Assembly: GCA_937924405.1 (NCBI GenBank)
Contig: CALDVW010000115.1
Span: 1-36,769 of the forward strand
DNA from: an uncultured Lysobacterales bacterium
GTDB lineage: Bacteria > Pseudomonadota > Gammaproteobacteria > Xanthomonadales > SZUA-36
DNA: 36,769 nt
Direction: 5' to 3'
The position numbers were made by a program, and so were the translations under genes. Of this stretch, positions 8,128 through 17,263 are shown piece after piece. Numbering within the stretch: the stretch's first letter is position 1; each line of letters starts with the position of its first letter. The notes below the pieces were generated by a model that saw only the letters and a program-made list of their open reading frames with translations, was not told where the DNA came from and did no database searches.

Positions 8128-8904
8128 TCATCGGATCGCGTAACCACCGTCTACCGGAATCAGGGCGCCGGTAACAAAATCTGAAGCCTGTGAAGCCAGG
8201 AATATGGCTGTACCGATGAGTTCGCGAGGTTGGCCCCAGCGCCCGGCCGGAGTCCGCGATATGATTTCGTCATTCATCTCTTTCATTTCTGGTGACCTCA
8301 CCGCCAAGGTCATATCCGTTTCGAACCAGCCCGGCGCAATGGCGTTGACTTGAATATTGTAGGGTGCAAGTTCAATAGCCATGGACTTGGTCAGTTGGAC
8401 TATCGCACCCTTTGCCGCACTGTAGGACGGAATCAGTGCGGATCCGAAATAGGAATACATACTGCCGATGTTGATGATTTTGCCCGTCTTGCGTGCACTC
8501 ATGCTCGTGGCGGCAAGCTTCGAGAACAGGAATACGGCGTTCAGTTGTGTCTCAATTACGTTATCCCAGTCTTCTGCCGATTCCTGCAGAATTCCGCCGC
8601 TAAGCGATACGATGCCCGCGTTGTTGATCAGGATTCCGACAGGGCCCATTTGGCGTTCGATTTCCTGCATTGCGGGCTCATGTTGATCTCTTTGCTTCAG
8701 ATCAACTTGAAGCGCCATGGCCGGATTGCCGATTTCTCGCAACTCTTCGAGCACCGCTTCATTCTTTTCCCGGTTACGACCAACGATGGCTACTGAGGCG
8801 CCTGCCCCGGCACACCCCAGGGCCAGGCTTCTCCCAATCCCCCCATTTCCTCCTGTCACGATGACAACACGCCCGCTAAGGTCAAATAGTTTCATTGAAT
8901 TCAT
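8128..8904 (-). CDS. Short-chain dehydrogenase/reductase, FabG/gluconate-5-dehydrogenase-like
   Basis: An NAD(P)-dependent oxidoreductase of 258 residues with a classical SDR layout: cofactor loop TGGNGGIG near the N-terminus, NNAG in the middle, catalytic Ser in INIGSMYSY, the YSAAKG Tyr/Lys pair, then IAPGWFETDM and a C-terminal TGALIPVDGGYA. All catalytic residues are present. Sequence alone does not settle the substrate; this subgroup includes 3-oxoacyl-ACP reductases and sugar-acid dehydrogenases. AGGA lies 7 nt before the ATG at 8904; a second ATG three codons in is also possible. It is the last gene of the run aroQ-accB-accC-prmA-acyltransferase, 44 nt after the acyltransferase. Proximity to acetyl-CoA carboxylase genes and a lipid-type protein hints at fatty-acid chemistry, but that is weak evidence. 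Confidence 0.85.
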   Translation of the reverse strand: MNSMKLFDLSGRVVIVTGGNGGIGRSLALGCAGAGASVAIVGRNREKNEAVLEELREIGNPAMALQVDLKQRDQHEPAMQEIERQMGPVGILINNAGIVSLSGGILQESAEDWDNVIETQLNAVFLFSKLAATSMSARKTGKIINIGSMYSYFGSALIPSYSAAKGAIVQLTKSMAIELAPYNIQVNAIAPGWFETDMTLAVRSPEMKEMNDEIISRTPAGRWGQPRELIGTAIFLASQASDFVTGALIPVDGGYAIR

Positions 8905-8948
8905 ATTGGTTCCTGCTAAGTGGGTATTTGCTCAGAAGGGTAGACCCT

Positions 8949-9842
8949 TCAGTTTTTATCTTTCCAGAACTGTTGTTCAACGTGCCAGAATCGCCATTGC
9001 GACGAATCCGAAGACAGGTGCCTGTCCATGAAATTCGCATAATTCTGTAAAAATTCTTCAGCGTCATCTGCCCTGAATGGACCCGCGAATTCCAATTTTT
9101 TCCCCAGTGAGCCATCCAGATCCAGGTTCATGGCGTACAGGACATATTCTTTGCGCTGGTCCGCCATCATGGCCGGGAACCCGGTATTGAATTGCGCTTT
9201 GCTGCCGAGTACTGGTTTGTTGCTGGTGTGCCTGCCTTCCATCGGCGGGGCGTCCATCAGCACGCAAATGCTTCCCGGTTCACCGACCAGCCCCTGCAGA
9301 ATTTTCCCGGCGCCGCCAACCGGCACCGCTCGTTGCGCCAGTGTCCGGGACAGGTAACGGGCCGCGAGCTTACTGTACAGGTAATAAAACGGCCGGGATC
9401 GAAGCAGCTGCTGCTGCGGGGGCCGGTACGGAAAAGCAGGCTCCAAGCGCTCGACCGACAGCAGCTTGAGTATGGATATGCCGGGGCCCCAGTGCATGCC
9501 GGCCAGAACACGGTCCTTTGCAATTTCGATGGGTTCAGAGCATTGGATCTCCGCCAGCACTGACTGCGAACGCGCGAACAACATCATGTAGAGGTCGCGC
9601 ACATCAAACAGCTCTACTCTTTTCCAGCGCCTCATCCAAACCACGCGATCTGCTATCTTCACATGCTTCTCCGCCCCCGCCAACGATGCTTCTGCCGCCT
9701 TGGCGAGGACCCAATTCCAACGGGTGATCCGCCGCAACAGCCAGCGGGAGAATGCCGCCGGTGTAATGACCGCAAGCCCGGGGACCAACACGTAGCAAAT
9801 GAGGTCTTCGAACTGTCCTTTTATCCGGACCGCCAAACTCAC
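8949..9842 (-). CDS. LpxL/HtrB-type acyltransferase-like protein with altered active site
   Basis: 297 residues with the organisation of the lipid A/lysophospholipid acyltransferase superfamily: a hydrophobic N-terminal membrane-association segment (about 12-35), a central MHWGPGIS (116-123) where the family has its catalytic H-x4-D/E, a later Arg-rich helix (SKLAARYLSRTLAQR), a glycine-turn strand (VPVGGAGKIL) and LMDAPP resembling the D-x-P region. His117 is present but the residue five positions on is Ile rather than Asp or Glu, so the catalytic dyad is incomplete. It could be a non-catalytic or divergent transferase. The start codon overlaps the end of prmA by 4 bp (ATGA), indicating coupled translation. 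Family membership is moderately sure; the reaction is unknown. Confidence 0.6.
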   Translation of the reverse strand: MSLAVRIKGQFEDLICYVLVPGLAVITPAAFSRWLLRRITRWNWVLAKAAEASLAGAEKHVKIADRVVWMRRWKRVELFDVRDLYMMLFARSQSVLAEIQCSEPIEIAKDRVLAGMHWGPGISILKLLSVERLEPAFPYRPPQQQLLRSRPFYYLYSKLAARYLSRTLAQRAVPVGGAGKILQGLVGEPGSICVLMDAPPMEGRHTSNKPVLGSKAQFNTGFPAMMADQRKEYVLYAMNLDLDGSLGKKLEFAGPFRADDAEEFLQNYANFMDRHLSSDSSQWRFWHVEQQFWKDKN

Positions 9843-10720
9843 GACCGGAGCCCGTGCAATCGGACCCAGCCATCCATCGCTTTCATTTCGAATGAAGCCA
9901 AACCCGCCTGGTATGCCGCCAACACCGTATCTGCCTGCTCTTCCAGGATGCCAGACAGAACCAGCGAGCCGGCCGGATTAAGCGAACTAAGCAGCAAGGG
10001 AGCCAGCTCAATAAGCGGCAGCGCAAGTATGTTGGCCAGGATGATATCTACCGGCCGTTGTTCAAAATCCTGTGGCATGCAGCATTCGATCAAACCGGTT
10101 ACTCCGTTGCGGCCCGCATTGTCCAGAGTAGCTTCCAGCGCCTGCGGGTCGTTATCGATACAAATCACTCGCCCGGCGCCCTTCACCGCTGCTGCAATCC
10201 CGAGTATTCCCGAACCGCAGCCATAATCCACGACGATCCGTGAAGTGACATCGACCCCGTCCAGCCATTCGAGGCACAGGGCCGTGGTCGGGTGCGTTCC
10301 CGTGCCGAATGCCAGGCCGGGGTCCAGTTGAATTTTGACATTGCCCGGTTCCGGAGGAATTTTCATCCCACCCGGAACGATCCAGAGATGTTGACCGAAT
10401 TTCATCGGTTGAAAACGGTCCATCCAGGCCCGCTCCCAGTCCTGATCCGCAACTTCACGCCAGTGAATCTGATCTGGCCGGCCTGCACCCGGCACAGCCC
10501 GCAGAGCGGTCATAATCGCTTCACGATCGGCAGCAGTTTCAAACAGACCGCGAACCCGCACTAAATGCCACAGGGGTGTTTCGCCCGGCCCGGGTTCCAG
10601 CACGGGGTTGTCTTCGCCGTCTTCCAGGGTTATGGACAAGGCGCCCAGCTGTTCCAGAGTAAGTTCGGCGAGGGCTGAGCTATCGCCCGATACACTCAGG
10701 CTAACTTCGATCCAGGCCAT
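9839..10720 (-). CDS. prmA: Ribosomal protein L11 methyltransferase
   Basis: Transfers methyl groups from S-adenosylmethionine to ribosomal protein L11. The 293 residues match the usual PrmA size. The N-terminal substrate-recognition domain (MAWIEVSL to about residue 60) is followed by a linker and a class I methyltransferase domain with LDPGLAFGTGTHPTT (132-146), SAM-binding DYGCGSGILGIAA (165-177), the acidic loop end CIDNDP and the NILA motif. These are family hallmarks. It lies 49 nt after accC on the same strand, an arrangement common in gammaproteobacteria (accB-accC-prmA). Nothing unusual was seen in the frame. Confidence 0.96.
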   Translation of the reverse strand: MAWIEVSLSVSGDSSALAELTLEQLGALSITLEDGEDNPVLEPGPGETPLWHLVRVRGLFETAADREAIMTALRAVPGAGRPDQIHWREVADQDWERAWMDRFQPMKFGQHLWIVPGGMKIPPEPGNVKIQLDPGLAFGTGTHPTTALCLEWLDGVDVTSRIVVDYGCGSGILGIAAAVKGAGRVICIDNDPQALEATLDNAGRNGVTGLIECCMPQDFEQRPVDIILANILALPLIELAPLLLSSLNPAGSLVLSGILEEQADTVLAAYQAGLASFEMKAMDGWVRLHGLRS

Positions 10721-10769
10721 TCAGAATTCAAACCCGGACATGACATGCCCGCTCCTTACACGCGAACAT

Positions 10770-12125
10770 TCAAACCTTTCGCTCATCCAGTCGTTTCTCG
10801 AGATAGTGGATATTGAAACCGCCCCGGAGGAATCCAGGGTCCCACAATATCCACTTGTGCAAGGGCACATTGGTTTTGATGCCGTTGAGTACCATTTCAT
10901 CCAGGGCTACCCTCATGCGGGCAATGGCCTGATCGCGATCTTCACCATGCGAGATGATCTTGCCAATCATGGAATCATAGTTGGGCGGTACGCGATAACC
11001 ATCGTAAATATGCGATTCTGTCCGGATTCCAGGCCCCCCGGGAGCATGAAACCCCTCTACCAGTCCCGGTGAAGGCATAAACGTCTCCGGATCTTCCGCA
11101 TTGATGCGGCACTCGATGGCATGCCCCCGAATCTGGATATCTTCCTGTTTGTGGGATAAGGGATCACCGGCGGCAACCAGAATCTGCTCACGAACGATAT
11201 CGACCCCGGTGATGCGCTCCGTTACCGGGTGTTCAACCTGGATGCGGGTGTTCATTTCGATGAAATAGAAACGTCCGCCTTCATACAGGAACTCGAAAGT
11301 TCCCGCGCCACGATAGCCTATGCGCTTGCAGGCCTCTACACATGCTGCACCGATTTCGGCGCGCTGCTCAGCAGTCAATCCCGGCGCTGGCGCTTCCTCG
11401 ATCACTTTCTGGTGGCGGCGCTGGGTGGAACAATCACGCTCACCCAGATGTATCGCATTGCCATGTTGATCGGCGATCACCTGAATCTCAACGTGGCGGG
11501 GATTCTCCAGAAATTTTTCCAGATAAACCGTGGCATCTCCAAAAGTGTTGGCAGCTTCCTGGCGGGTCAACTGCAACGCGTTGTGCAGGTGCGCCTCGGT
11601 ATTGACCACGCGCATTCCCCTGCCTCCACCACCTGCCGAAGCCTTGATGATGACGGGGTAACCCACTTCCCTGGCGATTTTCAGGCATTCATGGGCATCG
11701 TCAGGCAGTGGGCCATCCGATCCGGGTACACAGGGAACGCCCGACTCTCTCATCGCCTTGATGGCGGAGACCTTGTCGCCCATCAGGCGTATCGTTTCCG
11801 GCCGCGGACCAATGAATATGAACCCGCTCTGCTCGCAGCGCTCTGCGAAATCGGCGTTCTCGGCCAGGAAACCATAGCCCGGGTGAATCGCCACCGCATC
11901 GGTAACCTCCGTTGCCGCAATGATCGCAGGCACGTTGAGGTAGCTTTCGAGCGCAGGTGCAGGGCCGATGCAGACCGATTCATCCGCCATTGCCACATGT
12001 TTCAGGTTCCGGTCGACCGTAGAATGCAATGCGACCGTCTTGATCCCCATTGCATGGCAGGCGCGCAGGATACGTAATGCAATTTCTCCGCGATTCGCAA
12101 TAACGATTTTTTCGAGTACAGCCAT
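10770..12125 (-). CDS. accC: Biotin carboxylase subunit of acetyl-CoA carboxylase
   Basis: ATP-dependent carboxylation of biotin on AccB, the first step of fatty-acid synthesis. 451 residues, the standard length. Order of motifs: [14 protein letters not shown] (N-terminal preATP-grasp), [10 protein letters not shown], the ATP-grasp glycine loop [40 protein letters not shown] (metal-binding Glu), [12 protein letters not shown] (catalytic Arg region) and [13 protein letters not shown]. All key residues are present. It follows accB by 10 nt, so the two are co-translated, and precedes prmA. The stop is followed by 49 nt of spacer without an obvious terminator. Confidence 0.98.
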   Translation of the reverse strand: MAVLEKIVIANRGEIALRILRACHAMGIKTVALHSTVDRNLKHVAMADESVCIGPAPALESYLNVPAIIAATEVTDAVAIHPGYGFLAENADFAERCEQSGFIFIGPRPETIRLMGDKVSAIKAMRESGVPCVPGSDGPLPDDAHECLKIAREVGYPVIIKASAGGGGRGMRVVNTEAHLHNALQLTRQEAANTFGDATVYLEKFLENPRHVEIQVIADQHGNAIHLGERDCSTQRRHQKVIEEAPAPGLTAEQRAEIGAACVEACKRIGYRGAGTFEFLYEGGRFYFIEMNTRIQVEHPVTERITGVDIVREQILVAAGDPLSHKQEDIQIRGHAIECRINAEDPETFMPSPGLVEGFHAPGGPGIRTESHIYDGYRVPPNYDSMIGKIISHGEDRDQAIARMRVALDEMVLNGIKTNVPLHKWILWDPGFLRGGFNIHYLEKRLDERKV

Positions 12126-12135
12126 GCCGGGAAGC

Positions 12136-12636
12136 TCAGCGAATCACGAACAGGGGTTGGTCGAATTCAACCGGTTGGCCGTTCTCGACCAGTATCGCGA
12201 CCACGGTGCCGGACGATTCGGCTTCGATCTGATTGAACATCTTCATCGCCTCAATGATGCACATGGTCTCACCCTCGGAAACCTTCTGTCCAAGCGCCAC
12301 AAAGGCGTCGGTTTCGGGGCTGGGGGATGCATAGAAAGTTCCCACCATGGGCGCCCGCACCAATTCACCTTCCGGCACAGTTTCTTCCTCTGGCACGGCT
12401 GCAGCGTCCGCCGTCACGGCGGCTGGCTGGCCTGTCATGTCCGGCGGCATCGATGAAGCGGGGGCCGACCAGGCAGCTGCCTGTACCCCGGGGGGCATTT
12501 GCGTCTGAACGTGACTTTGTATGGCCATTCCGCCCCGGCTCAATCGGACCGATTCTTCACCTTCCACGATTTCGATTTCAGTGAGGCTGGACTCTTCCAA
12601 CAGCTCAATGAGTTTCTTTATCTTTCTGATATCCAC
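12136..12636 (-). CDS. accB: Biotin carboxyl carrier protein of acetyl-CoA carboxylase
   Basis: Carries biotin between the carboxylase and transferase halves of acetyl-CoA carboxylase. It is 166 residues: an N-terminal segment [16 protein letters not shown] typical of AccB, a flexible Ala/Pro/Thr-rich linker (about 45-90), and a biotinyl domain from about 91 with MVGTFY, the thumb-like PSPETDAFV and the attachment motif EAMKMFNQ (biotin on Lys132; Phe replaces the more common Met after it). Translation starts at GTG (12634-12636), well supported by AGGAGC 7 nt upstream. It lies 40 nt after aroQ and 10 nt before accC, the classical aroQ-accB-accC order. Confidence 0.97.
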   Translation of the reverse strand: MDIRKIKKLIELLEESSLTEIEIVEGEESVRLSRGGMAIQSHVQTQMPPGVQAAAWSAPASSMPPDMTGQPAAVTADAAAVPEEETVPEGELVRAPMVGTFYASPSPETDAFVALGQKVSEGETMCIIEAMKMFNQIEAESSGTVVAILVENGQPVEFDQPLFVIR

Positions 12637-12676
12637 TCGTTTCGCTCCTGCCGGCGTGCCAGCCCGGCATGGTTTC

Positions 12677-13117
12677 TTATGGTTCTATGTGATTGATAAT
12701 GGCTTGCAGGGCAAGCATGTAGCTTTCACCCTTGAAACCGGTGATTACGCCCATTGCGATGTCCGAAAAATAGGAAATCTGTCTGAAAGGTTCCCGGTTT
12801 GCCATGGCCGACAAATGCACTTCGATAAAAGGAATCCTGACAGCCAGCAATGCGTCTCTCAAGGCCACGCTGGTATGCGTGTAGGCCGCCGGGTTAATGA
12901 TGATGTAATCGACGCTGTCCGCCGCGGCTTTATGCACCGCTTCCACCAGGACACCTTCGCTGTTTTCCTGCACATGAAGAATTTCATGACCGCAGGCGCC
13001 GCCAAACCGCGTCAGATCCTCCATGATCTCCTGCAGGGTGCGGTGCCCGTATTGATCAGGTTCCCTGCTTCCCAGCAGATTCAGGTTTGGGCCGTTGAGA
13101 ACTAGAATGCATGCCAT
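12677..13117 (-). CDS. aroQ: 3-dehydroquinate dehydratase, type II
   Basis: Converts 3-dehydroquinate to 3-dehydroshikimate in the shikimate pathway. The 146 residues are the right size for the dodecameric type II enzyme. Signature [18 protein letters not shown] (7-24) contains the catalytic Tyr23; [16 protein letters not shown] (75-90) and the catalytic His101 in IEVHLS follow. The usual Asn after EVHLS is replaced ([14 protein letters not shown] instead of the common EVHLSN-x-x-x-RE), a small insertion-like change that should leave the fold intact. First gene of the aroQ-accB-accC-prma run. Its ribosome site is weak by eye. Confidence 0.95.
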   Translation of the reverse strand: MACILVLNGPNLNLLGSREPDQYGHRTLQEIMEDLTRFGGACGHEILHVQENSEGVLVEAVHKAAADSVDYIIINPAAYTHTSVALRDALLAVRIPFIEVHLSAMANREPFRQISYFSDIAMGVITGFKGESYMLALQAIINHIEP

Positions 13118-13176
13118 GGGGATATCCCGTGCGCTCAGGGAAGCAAATTTTGCAGGAATATTCGCACATTGTCCAC

Positions 13177-13201
13177 AAATCGCTGCATTTAGCGGCGATT
13201 T
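13177..13201. other. Stem-loop between the TlpA-like gene and aroQ
   Basis: A 10-bp inverted repeat (AAATCGCTGC at 13177-13186 and GCGGCGATTT at 13192-13201) encloses a 5-nt loop. On the plus strand it pairs throughout with one G-U; on the minus strand, where the neighbouring genes are read, it has one C-A mismatch. It lies 80 nt after the TlpA-like stop and 60 nt before the aroQ start. It could be a weak terminator for the upstream operon or a leader element of aroQ. The T-run after it is short. Confidence 0.4.
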
Positions 13202-13280
13202 TAATGAAGTTTGTGATCATCGCTCAACTCGGAAGTGGCTTTTTCCGGCAGCTCAAGTAACCGGCGCCTGAATTTTCAAG

Positions 13281-13856
13281 CTACTTGAGGAGGTCAATCT
13301 GCTGATCCAGATTTTCACGGTCGAGGGCGCCCAGGTGAGTCCAGCGGATTATGCCTTCGGCGTCGACAAGCACAGTGTAAGGCAGCATGCCTGAACGGTT
13401 TCCATACTTTCTTCCCACCAGTACCACGTCGGTGAGGCCAACCAGGACCGGATAATCGATAGACAGGCTGTCGGCAAACTCGCGCGCATCATCCGGGTCA
13501 TCGAGTGCAATACCCACCACCCTTAAGCCCAGCTCTTCGTAATCCTGCTGCAGGCGGGAAAGCATGGGCATCTCCTCGACGCACGGCGCACACCAGGTCG
13601 CCCAGAAATTGACCAGCCAGGGGCGGCCATTCAGATCGGTTGCTGACCAGTGCGAGCCGTGGGTGTCAGCGAGCGTGAAATCAGGACGTCGCTGGCCCCG
13701 CATGTCGTCAGTCTGAGCCGGCAGCGCATCGCCAGGCGGCTGAATCCGAGCCGAGCCAGCAGACCCGGCCTGCGAGCTCAGCACCATCGCCGCGAAATAG
13801 CCGCCAGTCGCCGCCATCAAGGCCACCGCGGCCATGATGATGATGTTCCTTCTCAC
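13281..13856 (-). CDS. TlpA-family membrane-anchored thiol-disulfide oxidoreductase
   Basis: A periplasmic thioredoxin-fold protein of 191 residues. Residues 5-27 form a hydrophobic N-terminal anchor or signal segment, a flexible Gly/Ser/Pro-rich linker reaches about residue 55, and a TlpA/ResA-like domain follows (DFTLADTHG, WLVNFWATWCAPC with Cys89 and Cys92, EMPML, VVGIALDD, and the cis-Pro region MLPYTVLVD). Such proteins reduce disulfides, often for cytochrome c maturation or protein repair, and receive electrons from DsbD. The GTG start overlaps the dsbD stop by 4 bp (GTGA), so the two are translationally coupled and probably act as partners. Which substrate it reduces is not visible. 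Confidence 0.88.
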   Translation of the reverse strand: MRRNIIIMAAVALMAATGGYFAAMVLSSQAGSAGSARIQPPGDALPAQTDDMRGQRRPDFTLADTHGSHWSATDLNGRPWLVNFWATWCAPCVEEMPMLSRLQQDYEELGLRVVGIALDDPDDAREFADSLSIDYPVLVGLTDVVLVGRKYGNRSGMLPYTVLVDAEGIIRWTHLGALDRENLDQQIDLLK

Positions 13857-16117
13857 TGTGCGGTAAGTACCTGCTGAAGGTGGGCAGCGAATTCTTCGGC
13901 TTCGAAGTAACCCACCAGCCGGAGCGCCTTCATTTCTTCCCCGCTGCGGTCAAAAAACAGGATGGCCGGTGGTCCGATAATGCCGAACGATTTCATCAAC
14001 TGCTGGTCGACTTCATCATTGGCCGTCACATCGGCCTGGAGCAGCATTAGCTGATCCAGTTTTTTCTGCACCTCATCTTCCGGGAACGTGTTGCGCTCCA
14101 TGCGGATGCACTCCACGCACCAGTCAGCATAAAAATCCAGCATCAACCCATGGCCGCTGCTTCCCGCCCGCGCCAGCGCTTGCTCTAGGTCGTCCACGGA
14201 CTTGACTCTTTGAAACTCAACCCGGTTCTCAACGGTTGCCGCTCCCGTCACGGAACGGAGGCTTTCCAGTGGCCGCAGCCAGTAGTCGCCACCCGCGGCA
14301 GCGCCGACAATTTCAAGAATTCCCGCTACAAGGAAAATGATACCCAGCGATTTCCACAGCCTTTTCCAGCCTGAGGACCCGGTTTCGATTCGCTCCAGGG
14401 CGCCCAGGTATATTCCGCAACCGATCGCCAACGCCCCCCACAGCAGCATAATGAGCCCGCCCGGCAGGATGCGCTCCAGCATCCAGATTGCCAACCCCAG
14501 CAATCCAACGCCAAAAACCGCCTTGACCGCATCCATCCAGGCGCCCGCTTTCGGAACCAGCTTTCCAGCCGATATACCGAAAAGCAGCAATGGCACACCC
14601 ATACCCATTGCCAGAGAAAACAGGGCGGCGCCGCCCAGCACTGCATCACCCGAAGATCCGATAACGATCAGGGCAGCCATCAGTGGCGGCGCAACGCAGG
14701 GACCCACGATCAGGGCTGAAAGAAAGCCCATGACAGCAACGCCCCAGAGCTGGCCACCCTGCTGCCTGTTGCTGGCTTCGGCCAGGCGTGTTTGTATGCG
14801 ACCCGGTAGCTGCAGCTCGTAAAAACCGAACATGGACAGGGCCAGCAGAATGAAAATCAGTACGAATCCGCTGATGATCCACGGATTCTGGAACGCGGCC
14901 TGCAGATTCTGCCCGAACAAACCAGCCAGAACTCCGGCCACGGTGTAGGTGACGGCCATGGCCAGAACGTAAATCAATGATAGCCAGAAGGCTCGCAGGG
15001 TCGTCAGGCGATCGCCCTGCCCCACGATAATTCCCGACAGAATGGGCAGCATGGGTAAAACGCAGGGCGTGAAGGCGAGCAACAAGCCTGCTATGAAAAA
15101 TGCGACGAGCGCCCGCGCTGGATGACGGGTCAGAAGCAGCGCCAGTTTATCCTGCTCGGTTACGGGCACGTCCATGGCAGGACTGCCCTGATTTGCCGTG
15201 GGCAGAACAGCAACCTGCCGGGCCGTCGCTTCGTCGGCTGCGGGCATTTGGAAGTTAACCGTACGGGACATCGGCGGGTAACAGATGTCCCCGTCTCGGC
15301 ATCCCTGGAAAGCCGCCTCCAGCGAAATTTCGGTTGCCGGGCCTGCCGGCCGGTTCAGGTGAACGGGAATCTCCACCAGGCCGTAATAGACCGCTACCGG
15401 TCCAAACTCCGGATCATCCTTGATAACGCCGGCGGGTAGGTCGACCTCGGAAAGAGTGAAGGAATCATTGCCAACGACCCGAAACTCGAATTTATCAGCG
15501 TAAAGGTAATAACCCGGCTGGGCCGTGATTCGGACCAGAGCCGTATCGGGGCTGTAGCCGATGGACTCGAAAACAAACGCTGCTTCCGGTGGCAGTGCCG
15601 GCCTGTCATCCTGTATCAGCAGTGGCCCGGACGGGTCCGCAGTGGATAAAACCCCGGGATCTGCCAGTTCCGGAGGAATACTCACGATCAATAACTGCTG
15701 AGTCGGCGGGTAGCAGAGCACGTTTTCGAGACATCCCTGGGATCTCGCCTTTATCTGCACGGCTTCTACACCCGCAGGCACAGAAAGCAGTGGCAGAGTA
15801 ACGATCAGTTCATGATGGAACTTTTCAACTTCCTTACCAAGGAGATCATCGAAAGCGATCTCGCCCGGAGGTATGACCGGGTCTCCAAGTATCACGCCAT
15901 CGGTGCCTGAAACAAACTTCAGGAATTTATTGTTATACAGGTAATAATCGTCCTCGATCTTCCAGCGGACTTCCAGCATATCCCTGGACGGTGCGCTGGC
16001 CGAGATGACGAAGACCTCCTCGAAATTCCGGACTTCATCAAATTCAATCGCCAGCGCCGACTGCGCCAGAAACATGGCCAAAATTGAACTAAACCAGCGT
16101 GTCGCTTTTCGTTTCAT
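13853..16117 (-). CDS. dsbD: Thiol:disulfide interchange protein DsbD with duplicated alpha domain
   Basis: Moves electrons from cytoplasmic thioredoxin across the inner membrane to periplasmic oxidoreductases. 754 residues against about 565 in E. coli. After a signal peptide (1-23) come two DsbD alpha-type domains: the first (about 24-150) with QGCLENVLCYPP (Cys129, Cys135), the second (about 178-292) with QGCRDGDICYPP (Cys273, Cys279). The transmembrane beta domain (about 332-605) has FTPCVLP (Cys352) and VGPCVAPP (Cys474). The C-terminal gamma thioredoxin domain has DWCVEC (Cys667, Cys670) and the IIGPPAILF cis-Pro loop. All redox pairs are present, and the periplasmic entry domain is doubled. 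It overlaps cutA by 29 bp and the TlpA-like gene by 4 bp. Confidence 0.93.
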   Translation of the reverse strand: MKRKATRWFSSILAMFLAQSALAIEFDEVRNFEEVFVISASAPSRDMLEVRWKIEDDYYLYNNKFLKFVSGTDGVILGDPVIPPGEIAFDDLLGKEVEKFHHELIVTLPLLSVPAGVEAVQIKARSQGCLENVLCYPPTQQLLIVSIPPELADPGVLSTADPSGPLLIQDDRPALPPEAAFVFESIGYSPDTALVRITAQPGYYLYADKFEFRVVGNDSFTLSEVDLPAGVIKDDPEFGPVAVYYGLVEIPVHLNRPAGPATEISLEAAFQGCRDGDICYPPMSRTVNFQMPAADEATARQVAVLPTANQGSPAMDVPVTEQDKLALLLTRHPARALVAFFIAGLLLAFTPCVLPMLPILSGIIVGQGDRLTTLRAFWLSLIYVLAMAVTYTVAGVLAGLFGQNLQAAFQNPWIISGFVLIFILLALSMFGFYELQLPGRIQTRLAEASNRQQGGQLWGVAVMGFLSALIVGPCVAPPLMAALIVIGSSGDAVLGGAALFSLAMGMGVPLLLFGISAGKLVPKAGAWMDAVKAVFGVGLLGLAIWMLERILPGGLIMLLWGALAIGCGIYLGALERIETGSSGWKRLWKSLGIIFLVAGILEIVGAAAGGDYWLRPLESLRSVTGAATVENRVEFQRVKSVDDLEQALARAGSSGHGLMLDFYADWCVECIRMERNTFPEDEVQKKLDQLMLLQADVTANDEVDQQLMKSFGIIGPPAILFFDRSGEEMKALRLVGYFEAEEFAAHLQQVLTAQ

Positions 16118-16421
16118 TCACAACCCAATCAAGATAGTTACCGGATCCAGCATGGACAGGTACCGCCAGTATTTCGGCCACGTCGTAAGGATGATGTTGC
16201 CCCAGCCAATTTTCCAGTGCGGGATAAACACTGCGTGTGGTCTTCACCATCATCAGGACTTCGCCGTCATTCTGAACTTTGCCTTCCCAACGGTAAATAG
16301 ACCGGATTTCCGGCAAGATGTTCACACAGGCCGCCAGCCGCTCGTCGACCAGGCCTCCAGCCAGCCTTTCCGCCACCACGGCGTCCGGACAGGTGCAAAA
16401 TACAAGCAGTACATCCGTCAT
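16089..16421 (-). CDS. cutA: CutA family divalent-cation tolerance protein
   Basis: A small trimeric ferredoxin-fold protein linked to copper and other metal tolerance; its biochemical role is poorly defined. I place the start at ATG 16421 (MTDVLLVFCTCPD), giving 110 residues, the usual CutA size; a longer frame to 16496 would add 25 residues without family similarity. Family features are CTCPD, ERLAACVNILP, SIYRWEGKVQ, the metal-ligand type ENWLGQHHPYDVAEILAVPV and YLDWVVNET. The 3' end overlaps the dsbD start by 29 bp, a cutA-dsbD order well known in gammaproteobacteria. It diverges from the flavin-reductase-like gene; the 195 nt between them hold a 6-bp inverted repeat (16534-16551) and no clear promoter. 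Confidence 0.93.
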   Translation of the reverse strand: MTDVLLVFCTCPDAVVAERLAGGLVDERLAACVNILPEIRSIYRWEGKVQNDGEVLMMVKTTRSVYPALENWLGQHHPYDVAEILAVPVHAGSGNYLDWVVNETKSDTLV

Positions 16422-16616
16422 TACCAGTAATAACCCTCCGCAACATCGGCTCCAGTCAACGAATTTTACCGGAAACGACTCTGCAACCGGCGACAAATTG
16501 GCTTGTCCGAAAAACCCTGCCTTCCTGCTTGCCCCAGATCATGGCATCTGGTGCTCTACGGGAGTACGTTTAAGACTGGGTCAGTGACAGCTCCAGTCAC
16601 CGCGAGGAGTAGAACC

Positions 16617-17228
16617 ATGCAGAACCCTGTCGCAAAACAAAGGCTGATAGAGCTGGATGTCAGCCAGCCGCTGTGGGATAGATACTTCTGGGTAGCGCCG
16701 CTGGTGCTGGTAGGCACACGCGAACCGGATGGCGGCCATGATGTGGCGCCCAAACACATGGCGATGCCGATGGGATGGCAAAACTATTTCGGCTTCGTCT
16801 GCACTCCCAGCCACCACACCTACAGCAACATCAAACGTGACGCTGTTTTCACCGTGACCTATCCCCGGCCGGACCAACTGGTCCTGACCAGCCTGGCGGC
16901 ATCACCGAGATGCGGGGAAGATCGCAAACCGGCCCTTTCGGTTCTGCCAGTTTTTCCCGCCGAGAAAGTGGATGGGGTTCTCGTTGAAGGCGGGTATATG
17001 CACCTTGAATGCGAGTTGGACAGGATCATTGATGGATTCGGGGTAAATAGCCTGATCGTGGGGCGGGTGGTTGCCGCCCGGGTTGCCGAGGACGCGGAAC
17101 GCATCGATGAAATTGAAGACCAGGCACTGGTTCACAATGCGCCCCTGCTGGCCTACTTGCACCCCGGGCGTTTCGCAACGATCGATCAGAGCCTGTCTTT
17201 TCCATTCCCGGCCGGAATGAAGAAATAG
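16617..17228 (+). CDS. Flavin reductase-like FMN-binding protein
   Basis: 203 residues from the ATG at 16617, chosen because GAGGAG lies 7 nt upstream; the frame stays open to 16503 but the extra N-terminus is unlike the family. The sequence shows the split-barrel fold of flavin reductase-type proteins: a strand motif PLVLVGTREPDGGHDVAPKH near the start, PMGWQNYFGFVC, TYSNIKRDAVFTVTYPRP (flavin phosphate loop region) and a C-terminal PGRFATIDQSLSFPFP. Such proteins bind FMN and use NAD(P)H, or simply carry flavin. The substrate is not evident. It is 35 nt upstream of the M20 peptidase on the same strand, so they may be one transcript. Confidence 0.78.
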   Translation: MQNPVAKQRLIELDVSQPLWDRYFWVAPLVLVGTREPDGGHDVAPKHMAMPMGWQNYFGFVCTPSHHTYSNIKRDAVFTVTYPRPDQLVLTSLAASPRCGEDRKPALSVLPVFPAEKVDGVLVEGGYMHLECELDRIIDGFGVNSLIVGRVVAARVAEDAERIDEIEDQALVHNAPLLAYLHPGRFATIDQSLSFPFPAGMKK

Positions 17229-17263
17229 CCAGGCGTGCACATGCGGTTTTCAGGCCAGAAGAG

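Noticed and set aside
16534-16551. CCAGAT-N6-ATCTGG inverted repeat in the cutA/flavin-protein gap
   Set aside because: Short arms, no T-run and no promoter element beside it; could be an operator, but the evidence is too thin for a separate feature.
16503-16616. Longer N-terminus for the flavin-reductase-like protein
   Set aside because: The extra 38 residues are unlike the family, and a clear GAGGAG site precedes the ATG at 16617.
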